From contig JAEWJV010000221.1 of NCBI GenBank assembly GCA_023386395.1, forward strand, positions 1 to 7,651: 7,651 nucleotides of DNA, written 5' to 3'. Below the pieces are notes generated by a model. The model did no database searches. It had not been told where the DNA came from and saw only the letters and a list, made by a program, of their open reading frames with translations. This document shows positions 1 through 6,260 of this stretch, one piece after another (within the stretch, counting starts at the first letter, position 1; every line of letters starts with the position of its first letter). This DNA is from Bacteroidota bacterium (GTDB lineage: Bacteria > Bacteroidota > Bacteroidia > Chitinophagales > Chitinophagaceae). The position numbers were made by a program, and so were the translations under genes.

Positions 1-1028
1 CATCATCGCCCACAAGTTCCCAAACCGGCACGGTAAATTATGTATGGGTTGGCCCCTCATTCGGCAGTGAACCTGATACATCTCAAAACACAGTTGTTTC
101 TTTTCCAAATGCGCAGGCTTCCTATAACGGAATTTATATTGTATATGCCATACAGAACAACTGCATTTCCACGCCGGCAACTTTTACAGTTGAAATAAAG
201 CAATCACCAAATACGCCAGTGATTACAACAAGAACGCCTCTATGCGTGGGTGATGATTTTTCGCTTTCAGCCACCAGTTCCATTCCCGGCAACAATACAT
301 TGAACTATGTGTGGAACGGGCCGGGCACTGGCTTTCCTGTAAACAGCGCCGGCGCCGGTATATCACCTGTAAAAATTGAAGACGCAGGCGTTTATTCCAT
401 TACCGTTACATCGCCTGAAACAGGCTGCAGTGTAACGGCTGATACAATGATAGCAGTGGGCGGTTATCCTGTTGTTAAGTTTAGCAAAGATTCGTTTAAT
501 GTGCCAACAGGTTATACCATGCAGATAACACCGGCCATTACAAATGCATCAGACAGGAATATTCTGCCAATAGCGAAATATGAATGGACGCCTGCTGATA
601 ATATTCAGTGTAATGATCCGGCCTGTTCGCTGCCAACATTAACCGTAAAAAACAATATTTGTTATACCGTTAAAGCAACCAATATTTATGGATGCAGCGG
701 CAGCGATACTATTTGCATAACTGCTTTCTGCACCAACGCGCAAGTATTTATTCCAAACGCATTTACACCCAAAGGTTTGGCAGCCAATTCAAGATTTATG
801 GTAAGAGGCTCAGGCATTGCATCAGTTAAATCATTCAGGGTATTTAACCGATGGGGAAGGGTTGTATTTGAGAAAAATAATTTCCAGCCAAACGATGCCG
901 GCTATGGATGGGATGGTTATATAAACGGCAGGCTGGCAGACATGGGCGTATATGTTTATACGGTGGATGTGATATGTGAAAACGGAACGCCTTACACATA
1001 TAAAGGCAATGTAACCTTACTTCAATAG
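1..1028 (+). CDS. T9SS type B sorting-domain surface protein with Ig/PKD-like repeats (5' truncated)
   Basis: Reading frame 3 is open from base 3 to the TAG at 1026-1028, so 341 residues of a longer protein are visible and the start lies before the window. Two related Ig-like repeats are recognisable, each with an NYVW-x-GP segment (window residues about 13-20 and 101-107) followed by a GIY or GVY strand and a Cys. A PKD-like unit follows, with YEWTP, paired cysteines and YGCSGSDT (about residues 193-235). The last 93 residues start at VFIPNAFTP (DNA about 744), continue through FRVFNRWGRVVFE and GWDGYINGR, and end in YKGNVTLLQ. This is the gliding-motility-associated / type B C-terminal domain. 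In this family the domain targets the protein through the outer-membrane type IX secretion system to the surface or medium. PorP/SprF follows after four bases, as expected for such substrates. The likely role is a large adhesin or motility surface protein; the ligand is unknown. A GTG at 219 is internal and not a real start. Confidence 0.9.
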   Translation, partial: SSPTSSQTGTVNYVWVGPSFGSEPDTSQNTVVSFPNAQASYNGIYIVYAIQNNCISTPATFTVEIKQSPNTPVITTRTPLCVGDDFSLSATSSIPGNNTLNYVWNGPGTGFPVNSAGAGISPVKIEDAGVYSITVTSPETGCSVTADTMIAVGGYPVVKFSKDSFNVPTGYTMQITPAITNASDRNILPIAKYEWTPADNIQCNDPACSLPTLTVKNNICYTVKATNIYGCSGSDTICITAFCTNAQVFIPNAFTPKGLAANSRFMVRGSGIASVKSFRVFNRWGRVVFEKNNFQPNDAGYGWDGYINGRLADMGVYVYTVDVICENGTPYTYKGNVTLLQ

Positions 1029-1032
1029 TTGT

Positions 1033-2115
1033 ATGGAAAAGATTTTAAAACGGGTATTATTTCTTTATATATTATTGATGTGTTGCAGCAACAGCAATGC
1101 ACAGGATATTGGTTTCTCCCAATTCTATGACCAGCCATTGCTGCGCAACCCGGCACTGGCAGGTATTTTCAATGGTGATGTGAGGCTTACCGCATCTTAC
1201 AGAAATCAATGGCAAAGCGTTACCATTCCTTACCGCACATTTGGTATAAGCTCCGAATTAAAATTTCCCATGCAGATAATGGATTATGATGTTACCGGCA
1301 CCTTGGGTTTAGAAATATTCAGGGATGTTGCGGGCACATCAGAATTCAGTACCACGCAAATTTTACCGGCGGGTAACATCAGCGTAAGAACCGGTGAAAA
1401 TTCTTTTTTATCAGGCGGCTTTATGGCGGGCTTAATGCAGCAGAGATTTGACCCAACTAAACTGGTGCTGAATGACCAGTTTATTGCCAACAGCGATGGC
1501 AGCTTTAGCGTGCTGCCTTATACCAGCCAGGTGTTTAATAATACCAATGTAAATTATTTCGATTTATCTCTTGGCGTTACTTATAAAAGCTCTCTGAATG
1601 AGAATGTTGATTATTATATTGGGGCTGCTTTATTCCATCTTACCAATCCTTCTGTTGGTTTTTTTGATGGAAGCAAAATCATACTCAATAAAAAATTAGC
1701 GTTGAATGCAGGCTTGTCAAATGCCATTGGCGATGCCAATGAATTGATTTTATATGCCGATTATTTTGATCAATATACAAGCGGTTTTAAACGTATTGGC
1801 ATCAGCACCGCGCAGTTTGGCATAATGTATAAGCATGCTTTTTTTGAATCTGACGGCGATGCTTCTATTACCGGAGGATTGTTATATCGCTGGAATGATG
1901 CGCTTATTCCCGTTATTCAGTTAGAGCTTTCAAAATTTACAATTGGCGCAAGTTATGATGTGAATGTAAGTAAGCTGGTTGTTGCATCGCAGGCCCGCGG
2001 TGGGTTTGAGCTCACATTATCTTTCAAGTCGTTTCTTAATTCAAGAAACCCGGACCTTATGAGTGCACGGTGTCCGGGTTTCGGTAAACGAAAAACAAAT
2101 CCTTATTACCGGTAA
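1033..2115 (+). CDS. PorP/SprF family type IX secretion system outer-membrane protein
   Basis: This 360-residue protein has an N-terminal signal peptide: KILKR, a hydrophobic stretch FLYILLMCC, and probable cleavage after Ala23 (SNA|QD). It then shows the hallmark start of the mature PorP/SprF family, DIGFSQFYDQPLLRNPALAG, where the early FSQ-x-Y and NPA-x-AG are characteristic. The rest alternates short amphipathic beta strands (for example SASYRNQWQSV-like, LGLEIF, YYIGAALFHLTNPS, ITGGLLYRWND, FTIGASYDVNVSKL), consistent with an outer-membrane barrel. Length is normal for the family. In Flavobacterium johnsoniae, SprF is needed for secretion of the type B substrate SprB, and such genes usually sit directly downstream of their substrate gene. 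The four-base gap to the upstream T9SS substrate implies co-transcription and partnership. The last codons (C-terminal tail with CPGF) overlap an 11-bp hairpin. The family copy number is usually high, so no specific symbol is given. Confidence 0.93.
   Translation: MEKILKRVLFLYILLMCCSNSNAQDIGFSQFYDQPLLRNPALAGIFNGDVRLTASYRNQWQSVTIPYRTFGISSELKFPMQIMDYDVTGTLGLEIFRDVAGTSEFSTTQILPAGNISVRTGENSFLSGGFMAGLMQQRFDPTKLVLNDQFIANSDGSFSVLPYTSQVFNNTNVNYFDLSLGVTYKSSLNENVDYYIGAALFHLTNPSVGFFDGSKIILNKKLALNAGLSNAIGDANELILYADYFDQYTSGFKRIGISTAQFGIMYKHAFFESDGDASITGGLLYRWNDALIPVIQLELSKFTIGASYDVNVSKLVVASQARGGFELTLSFKSFLNSRNPDLMSARCPGFGKRKTNPYYR
2045..2082. terminator. Perfect 11-bp hairpin inside the porP 3' end; possible bioB terminator
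   Basis: GAAACCCGGAC (2045-2055) is matched exactly by its reverse complement at 2072-2082, with a 16-nt loop. It lies within the porP coding sequence, about 30 bases before the porP stop. Read on the minus strand it falls about 35 bases after the bioB stop and is followed by a weak T-containing tract (TTGAATT). There is no T-run on the plus side. The stem is seen directly; a terminator role for bioB is inference, and a conserved coding constraint is the alternative. Confidence 0.4.
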
Positions 2116-2116
2116 T

Positions 2117-3112
2117 TTAGATCAAAACTTCTTCATCAACTTCTTTTTCTTCTTTAAATGCCACTCTCGGTTTTAAACCAAGTAAATTAAACATGGCATC
2201 ATCTTCTTCAAAGCTTGGGTTAGGCGTGGTTAATAATTTATCGCCGGCAAAAATAGAATTGGCGCCGGCCATAAAACATAAAGCCTGTTCACTAACGCTC
2301 ATGCTGGTGCGGCCTGCGCTTAAACGCACCATTGCCTTCGGCATAAGAATACGCGCCGTAGCAATCATGCGCACCATATCCCAAACATCTACATGATGAT
2401 TATGTTCCAATGGTGTTCCTGCAACAGGCACCAATGCATTAATTGGCACACTTTCCGGGTGCTCCGGCATAGTAGATAATGTATGCAGCATTTTTATGCG
2501 GTCTTCATGTTTTTCACCCAAACCAATTATGCCGCCGCAGCAAACACTCACACCGGCTTTACGCACATGCTCCAGAGTATCCAACCGGTCTTCATAAGTG
2601 CGCGTTGTAATAATATGCTCATAATATTCAGAAGATGTATCAAGGTTATGATTGTAAGCATACAAACCGGCATCGGCCAGTTTTTGCGCCTGCGTTTCGC
2701 TTAACATTCCAAGTGTGCAACACACTTCCATACCCATTTCATTCACGCCTTTGACCATTTCCAAAACACGGTCAAAGTCGCGGTTATCACGCACTTCACG
2801 CCAGGCTGCGCCCATACAAAAACGGGTGCTGCCTGCATCTTTTGCTTTTTGTGCATAGGCCAGTACTTCATCCTTTTTCATTAATGCATGCACATTTACG
2901 CCGGTATTATAACGGGCAGCCTGCGGGCAGTAAGCGCAATCTTCTGTGCAGCCACCTGTTTTTATGCTCAGTAAAGTGCACACCTGCACTTCAGCCGTGT
3001 CATTATATTTTTTGTGAATATTTGCTGCCCTTAAAATAAGTTCAAGAACGGGTGTATTGTATATTTCGTAAATCTCTTCTATTGACCAATTGTTACGGAT
3101 ATCATCCTGCAT
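2117..3112 (-). CDS. bioB: Biotin synthase
   Basis: Radical-SAM enzyme that inserts sulfur into dethiobiotin to give biotin, the last step of biotin synthesis, in the cytoplasm. The protein has 331 residues from the ATG at 3112. The CxxxCxxC motif for the [4Fe-4S]/SAM cluster is C55-TED-C59-AY-C62 ([12 protein letters not shown]). The ligands of the second, [2Fe-2S] cluster are all present: C99 ([10 protein letters not shown]), C131 (EVCCTLG), C191 ([12 protein letters not shown]) and R263 (VRLSAGR), each offset by about three residues or fewer from the E. coli positions. The family signature YNHNLDTS is present too. A GTG at 3187 would add 25 residues with no family resemblance, and a good -7 element lies between it and the ATG, so 3112 is preferred. 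No other bio gene is adjacent. The stop codon lies one base from the convergent porP stop. The C-terminal tail is acidic and lysine-rich, which is common among homologues. Confidence 0.97.
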   Translation of the reverse strand: MQDDIRNNWSIEEIYEIYNTPVLELILRAANIHKKYNDTAEVQVCTLLSIKTGGCTEDCAYCPQAARYNTGVNVHALMKKDEVLAYAQKAKDAGSTRFCMGAAWREVRDNRDFDRVLEMVKGVNEMGMEVCCTLGMLSETQAQKLADAGLYAYNHNLDTSSEYYEHIITTRTYEDRLDTLEHVRKAGVSVCCGGIIGLGEKHEDRIKMLHTLSTMPEHPESVPINALVPVAGTPLEHNHHVDVWDMVRMIATARILMPKAMVRLSAGRTSMSVSEQALCFMAGANSIFAGDKLLTTPNPSFEEDDAMFNLLGLKPRVAFKEEKEVDEEVLI

Positions 3113-3131
3113 ATAGACTTTATTTGTAAGG

Positions 3132-3139
3132 CAAAAATA
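3132..3139 (-). promoter_or_regulatory. Candidate bioB -7 promoter element
   Basis: On the minus strand this reads TATTTTTG, a perfect match to the Bacteroidota -7 consensus TAnnTTTG, about 20 bases before the bioB ATG. No clear TTTG -33 element is seen at the expected spacing. The expected leader would be short, about 15 nt. The short motif in AT-rich DNA limits certainty. Confidence 0.4.
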
Positions 3140-3191
3140 GGGAAGTTGGTTTTTATGGTAATGCCGAAGCTTTAACAGCTTTACCACGGTT

Positions 3192-3217
3192 CAATAAAAA
3201 AATTGATTTTTTTATTG
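3192..3217. repeat. Perfect AT-rich palindrome upstream of bioB
   Basis: CAATAAAAAAA (3192-3202) and its exact reverse complement (3207-3217) flank a four-base TTGA spacer, giving an 11-bp perfect inverted repeat. It lies about 80-105 bases upstream of the bioB start. Read on the plus strand it ends in a T-rich arm and could form a weak hairpin. A regulator-binding site is the other option. It does not resemble a classical BirA operator. Confidence 0.6.
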
Positions 3218-3436
3218 TATTAAATGAAAAATTTATGCCTGTGTAATAACTTAAATCAATATGCCTTGCATAGTTATCATCTTCCTGTAAAGAATAGAGA
3301 TAAGGCGAAACATCCGATATATTGCTTTTTCCTGAAGCATTTATATTTAAAACAATACCTGCATTTAATCCGGCATACTAATCGTCTAATATTTCAGACA
3401 AATTATTTTGTAGTGAAAAAGAAGCCATCACTCATT
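3218..3436. other. Intergenic stretch without a convincing gene
   Basis: Between the AT palindrome and the tandem repeats I see no gene I can support. A 79-codon plus-strand frame (3224-3463) exists, but its translation is rich in Lys, His, Tyr and Asn, has no domain, signal or membrane pattern, and ends inside the tandem repeats. No tRNA-like or other structured RNA was recognised by eye. Confidence 0.6.
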
Positions 3437-3484
3437 TATATTCTTAATAGAGTATATTCTTAATAGAGTATATTCTTAATAGAG
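3437..3484. repeat. Three exact tandem copies of a 16-bp unit
   Basis: The unit TATATTCTTAATAGAG occurs at 3437-3452, 3453-3468 and 3469-3484 without a mismatch. It lies in non-coding DNA, 30 bases before the intrinsic terminator at 3514. The unit carries in-frame stop codons and its length is not a multiple of three, so it is unlikely to encode a peptide repeat. Perfect identity suggests recent slippage expansion or conserved protein-binding sites. Confidence 0.95.
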
Positions 3485-3513
3485 GCGATTGCCAATATGC
3501 AGTATATGCAAAT

Positions 3514-3540
3514 AAAAAGGCTGGTGATGCCAGCCTTTTT
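3514..3540. terminator. Bidirectional intrinsic terminator
   Basis: AAAAAGGCTGG (3514-3524) pairs perfectly with CCAGCCTTTTT (3530-3540) around a TGATG loop. Because the outer stem is A5/T5, a GC-rich stem is followed by a T-run on both strands. It starts 18 bases after the stop of the minus-strand gene ending at 3559, so it most simply terminates that gene. It would also stop any plus-strand transcript from the repeat region. Confidence 0.85.
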
Positions 3541-3558
3541 CAAGTGTAATTTTTTACT

Positions 3559-3969
3559 TCATGCAGGTTCCTTTTCAGAAGGTGATTTAATCGCGTTAAA
3601 ATTCGTTTCCAGTTCTTCGCCCGTTAAGTCGAAGTAGAGGTTTTGCAGTTCATGCAAATGCTTAACCGGCCTCAGGTTTTTCAGGTTATCACAAAACAGG
3701 TTTACGCCGTTATCATTCAGCGTACATTTAAAATGGTTACATTCAAAAACAGACGAGTCTGTAATCCAGCTAAATTGCGTGAAGCCTGAATGCAGTAAAA
3801 TTTGTTTTGTAATGCTGATGGGAATAAGATGGCCCGGTTTAACCCATTTGCCATCTACCTGAACCTGGTTCCTGCTGATTTCTGTAATTCTTCGGGTTCG
3901 GTGCTGGTCATCTTCATAAAAAGATTGCACCTCAAAAAAATTACCAATGCGTAAAGATGGTAGTTTCAT
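3559..3969 (-). CDS. Small Bacteroidota LRIGN-type protein of unknown function (phage/element-associated family)
   Basis: 136 residues from the ATG at 3969. A TTG at 4026 would add 19 residues rich in Leu, Lys and Tyr that lie before the family-like start. The opening MKLPSLRIGNFFEV, the middle PISITKQILLHSGF (residues 50-63) and the closing KHLHELQNLYFDLTGEEL (103-120) match a pattern I recall from many short hypothetical proteins in Bacteroidota phages, prophages and conjugative elements. Those carry an LRIGN start, an 'I-LT-xx-L-xx-GF' centre and an 'H-x-LQNLYF-LTGEEL' end. No catalytic motif, signal peptide or membrane segment is visible, so it is probably cytoplasmic. Its molecular function is unknown to me. 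The flanking genes are not phage genes, so this copy stands alone. A clear intrinsic terminator lies just downstream, which supports a real, monocistronic gene. Confidence 0.8.
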   Translation of the reverse strand: MKLPSLRIGNFFEVQSFYEDDQHRTRRITEISRNQVQVDGKWVKPGHLIPISITKQILLHSGFTQFSWITDSSVFECNHFKCTLNDNGVNLFCDNLKNLRPVKHLHELQNLYFDLTGEELETNFNAIKSPSEKEPA

Positions 3970-3978
3970 AAGATTGAG

Positions 3979-4012
3979 CTTTAAAAGTGAATAATAAATT
4001 AACCTTTTAAAG
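3979..4012. repeat. 9-bp inverted repeat upstream of the LRIGN gene
   Basis: CTTTAAAAG (3979-3987) and its exact reverse complement CTTTTAAAG (4004-4012) are separated by 16 bp, starting 10 bases upstream of the ATG at 3969. The arms are nearly self-palindromic. This could be an operator or a leader hairpin. Chance occurrence in this AT-rich divergent intergenic region is quite possible. Confidence 0.35.
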
Positions 4013-4131
4013 TTACGTAAAATCAAAGCACGTATTATTTAAAAATATTATGCAGATTAATTTCTATCGGTGAAAAGGTTCGCATAGCTGTACTGGCATG
4101 CATATTGCTCTTTCCCGAAAAAATTTATTCT

Positions 4132-4920
4132 ATGAAAAGTGTTTCGTTATTCCTGCTTGCCGCTGTTCTGTTATGCTCCTGTTCCAAAAACAATAATGAT
4201 GATGCCGGCACATCAGGGCAGACTGATTTCAGCGTTTATCTTACAGATGACCCGGGTGAATATGATAAAGTAAACATTGATGTGCAAAGTGTAGAGGTGC
4301 ACTACAGCGATGATGCGGGCGACGCATGGCACAATATTAAAATGGTTTCACCGGGCGTACATGATCTTTTAAAATTCACAAATGGCAGAGATACACTTCT
4401 TGCAAGGGAAAAAATTGCTTCAAAGAAAATAACACAAATACGGCTTATTTTAGGTGAGAACAATACTGTTGTAGCAGATGGTGTAACCTATCCGTTAAAA
4501 ACCCCTTCAGCCCAGGAATCCGGGTTAAAGCTGAATGTAGATGCCACTTTAACTCCTGGCGTTGAATATGCGATATGGACAGATTTTGACGCTTCCAAAT
4601 CAATTGTTGTTACAGGCAATAATCAATATATTCTTAAACCTGTTATCCGTGTTTACACAAAAGCTGCTTCCGGTTCTGTAAAAGGCATTGTTTTACCACC
4701 TGAAGCTGAACCCTGGGTGTATGTGCTTAGCGGTGCAGATACAATTGCATCCGCCATGCCCGATGCAATCACCGGTGAATTTTTAATACATGGCCTTGCA
4801 GCAGGCAGCTATAATGTTGCAGTTGACGGTAACAATAATTTTAGTGATACTGTTTATAACAATGTACAGGTATCAATAGGTAATGTAACAGAAACAGGCA
4901 CAACAATCCTCCATAAATAA
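4132..4920 (+). CDS. DUF4382 domain-containing lipoprotein
   Basis: 262 residues from the ATG at 4132. An in-frame TTG at 4105 would put nine extra residues before a normal lipoprotein signal and is rejected. The N-terminus MKSVSLFLLAAVLLCSC is a lipoprotein signal with Cys17 as the probable lipidated residue. The following SKNNNDD stretch is short, polar and acidic, somewhat like the surface-export tags described in Bacteroidota (inference). Residues about 33-175 fit DUF4382: FSVYLTDDPGEYDKVNIDVQSVEVH at the start, then a TxIRLILGENN strand and an LKPVIRVY ending. Residues about 181-255 look like a carboxypeptidase-regulatory-type beta sandwich (GSVKGIVLPPEA, then GEFLIHGLAAGSYNVAVDG). No enzymatic residues are apparent. 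The function is unknown; an envelope-anchored binding or structural role is a guess. It is transcribed divergently from the LRIGN gene and closed by a strong terminator. Confidence 0.88.
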   Translation: MKSVSLFLLAAVLLCSCSKNNNDDAGTSGQTDFSVYLTDDPGEYDKVNIDVQSVEVHYSDDAGDAWHNIKMVSPGVHDLLKFTNGRDTLLAREKIASKKITQIRLILGENNTVVADGVTYPLKTPSAQESGLKLNVDATLTPGVEYAIWTDFDASKSIVVTGNNQYILKPVIRVYTKAASGSVKGIVLPPEAEPWVYVLSGADTIASAMPDAITGEFLIHGLAAGSYNVAVDGNNNFSDTVYNNVQVSIGNVTETGTTILHK

Positions 4921-4934
4921 ATTATTAAATTACA

Positions 4935-4975
4935 GGCAAACAAAAAGGGTAACTGAGTTGCCCTTTTTGTTTGCC
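4935..4975 (+). terminator. Strong intrinsic terminator of the DUF4382 gene
   Basis: GGCAAACAAAAAGGG (4935-4949) pairs perfectly with 4961-4975. The stem can extend inward by four further pairs (one T-G wobble) to a TGA loop, giving about 19 bp. It begins 15 bases after the stop codon and is followed by GTTTTATATT. The near-symmetric A/T tracts could also make it work on the minus strand. It excludes any start of the next gene before about 4980. Confidence 0.9.
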
Positions 4976-4996
4976 GTTTTATATTCTGTATCTTCA
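4966..4996 (+). promoter_or_regulatory. Candidate promoter for the DUF6807 gene, overlapping the terminator arm
   Basis: TTTG at 4966-4969 and TATCTTCA at 4989-4996 are separated by 19 bases, the usual spacing of Bacteroidota -33 (TTTG) and -7 (TAnnTTTG) elements. The -7 match is 6 of 8. The -33 box lies inside the 3' arm of the preceding terminator. The predicted leader is about 30 nt to the ATG at 5030. This is motif inference only. Confidence 0.35.
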
Positions 4997-5029
4997 TCCG
5001 GACGCTACAAACGAATTAAACATTGCACA

Positions 5030-6064
5030 ATGAAGAACATGTTTGCCGTATTTGGTTTTTGTTTTTTTTCAATAACAGTTTTTGCCCAGCAGGGATTTAC
5101 ATTTAAAGAACAGCCTGAAAAAAAGCAGGTTGATGTTTTGTATGACGGGAAATTATTAACCGCCTATTGCCACTATGACTCCGTTGCCAAGCCCGTGCTG
5201 TTTCCTGTAAACACAGTTGATGGCATTACTGTTACCCGTGGCTATCCTGTTGCCCCAAGGCCAGGCGAAAGGACAGACCATCCGCATCATGTGGGTATAT
5301 GGATGAATTATGAATCAGTAAACGGCATTGATTTCTGGAACAACTCCACCGCTATACCGGCTGAAAAAAAAGATCAGTATGGAAGCATCATACATGAAAA
5401 AATTATATCCACCGATGCGCATGGCAATAAAGCATCGCTTACAGCTACAGCAAAGTGGGTAAATAATGCCGGTGTTGTTTTTTTAAATGAACAAACAACT
5501 TATCATTTTAAAGTAGAGGACGATATTTTTATTATCGACAGGATTACTACATTAACTGCCCTAGATAAAAAAGTTGTTTTTAAAGATGTTAAGGATGGCT
5601 TTTTTGCAATACGGGTGGCACGGGAGCTGGAAATGCCTTCTAAGGAGCCGGGTGTTTTTGTAGATGCGCATGGCAATGAAACGAAAGTTGATCCTTCAGG
5701 CGATAATTCAGTTACAGGTATGTATTATAACAGCTTTGGGGTTAAGGGCGACAGCGTATGGAGCAGCAAAGCGCCCTGGACTATGCTAAAGGGCATTAAA
5801 GACGGGAAGCCAATTACTATAGCCATGTTCGATCATCCCGGCAATATTGGATATCCTACTTACTGGCATGCCCGTGGTTACGGGCTTTTTGCATTAAACC
5901 CTTTAGGCCGGAAAGTGTTCAGCAATGGAAAGGAAGAATTGAATTATATACTTTCACCGCGGCAATCGGTAAAATTTGTTTACAGGATTATTGTAGCATC
6001 AAAAGATTTAAGCAGTGAAACAATCAATAATATTTCGCGTTCCTTCGACAAGGAAAAATATTAA
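5030..6064 (+). CDS. Secreted DUF6807 ('PmoA family') protein
   Basis: 344 residues from the ATG at 5030. A frame start at 4958 falls inside the terminator stem and is not credible. The signal peptide MKNMFAVFGFCFFSITVFA is followed by QQG, with cleavage probably after Ala19 by signal peptidase I, so the protein is periplasmic or exported. The body matches the family annotated as PmoA or DUF6807: LLTAYCHYDSVAKPVLFPV (residues 42-60), RGYPVAPRPGERTDHPHHVGIW (70-91), VNGIDFW (97-103), and FDHPGNIGYPTYWHARGYGLFALNPLG (268-294). The His cluster in DHPHHVG and H269/H280 are candidate functional residues. The name 'methane oxygenase PmoA' is a database misnomer and gives no evidence of methane oxidation. 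Homologues are frequent in Bacteroidota and Planctomycetes, often near sugar-related oxidoreductases, but none is visible here. The biochemical function is unknown. No terminator is obvious after the stop. Confidence 0.88.
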   Translation: MKNMFAVFGFCFFSITVFAQQGFTFKEQPEKKQVDVLYDGKLLTAYCHYDSVAKPVLFPVNTVDGITVTRGYPVAPRPGERTDHPHHVGIWMNYESVNGIDFWNNSTAIPAEKKDQYGSIIHEKIISTDAHGNKASLTATAKWVNNAGVVFLNEQTTYHFKVEDDIFIIDRITTLTALDKKVVFKDVKDGFFAIRVARELEMPSKEPGVFVDAHGNETKVDPSGDNSVTGMYYNSFGVKGDSVWSSKAPWTMLKGIKDGKPITIAMFDHPGNIGYPTYWHARGYGLFALNPLGRKVFSNGKEELNYILSPRQSVKFVYRIIVASKDLSSETINNISRSFDKEKY

Positions 6065-6109
6065 CAGGCAATCAACACCCCGTATGCACTATTTTAAAAT
6101 GAATAAGCT

Positions 6110-6211
6110 ATGAACATCAATATTAAAAAGACAAATAAAATCTTATACATTTTAATTAGTGTATTAATCATAATCATATACCTGCGCGACTTAATCAATC
6201 TCATATATTGA
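6110..6211 (+). CDS. Possible 33-residue single-span membrane peptide
   Basis: An ATG at 6110 opens 33 codons ending in TGA at 6209-6211. The product starts MNINIKKTNK, followed by a strongly hydrophobic run ILYILISVLIIIIYL (residues 11-25), then RDLINLIY. This is a plausible single transmembrane helix with a basic N-terminal flank. The start overlaps (ATGA) the stop of a four-codon frame beginning at 6099. No homologue is recognised and AT-rich DNA easily gives Ile/Leu-rich frames, so the call is tentative. It lies in the 281-bp gap between the DUF6807 and M13 genes, 45 bases after the former. Confidence 0.3.
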   Translation: MNINIKKTNKILYILISVLIIIIYLRDLINLIY

Positions 6212-6252
6212 CATTGCAGCCTGTTATATCAGCGCTATTAAACTTTGAAAGC

Positions 6253-6260
6253 TATCTTCG
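6253..6260 (+). promoter_or_regulatory. Candidate -7 element for the M13 peptidase gene
   Basis: TATCTTCG matches 7 of 8 positions of TAnnTTTG and resembles the TATCTTCA proposed for the DUF6807 gene. A second near match, AAACTTTG (6240-6247), lies just upstream. No clear -33 box is at the right distance. It would give a leader of about 80 nt. Low certainty. Confidence 0.25.

Noticed and set aside
2193..3039. Plus-strand frames antisense to bioB
   Set aside because: They are mirror frames of a fully conserved biotin synthase and have no domain or signal content.
3124..3131. TTGTAAGG as a BirA operator half-site near the bioB start
   Set aside because: Only one half-site-like octamer is present, with no matching inverted partner at the expected spacing.
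3113..3187. N-terminal extension of BioB to a GTG at 3187
   Set aside because: The extra 25 residues do not resemble BioB, and the best -7 promoter element (3132-3139) lies within the extension, so the ATG at 3112 is the better start.
3224..3463. 79-codon plus-strand frame upstream of the tandem repeats
   Set aside because: The product has low-complexity K/H/Y/N-rich composition, no recognisable domain, no start context, and a stop inside the tandem repeats. It is best explained as a chance frame in AT-rich DNA.
3430..3540. CRISPR array
   Set aside because: The 16-bp units are directly adjacent with no spacers and there are no cas genes.
4958..5029. Upstream start for the DUF6807 protein
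   Set aside because: It would begin inside the stem of a strong terminator and would place 24 residues before a standard signal peptide.
6209..6241. TTGACA followed by TATTAA as a sigma-70 type promoter
   Set aside because: The spacer is 21 bases, and the primary sigma factor of Bacteroidota does not use the -35/-10 consensus.
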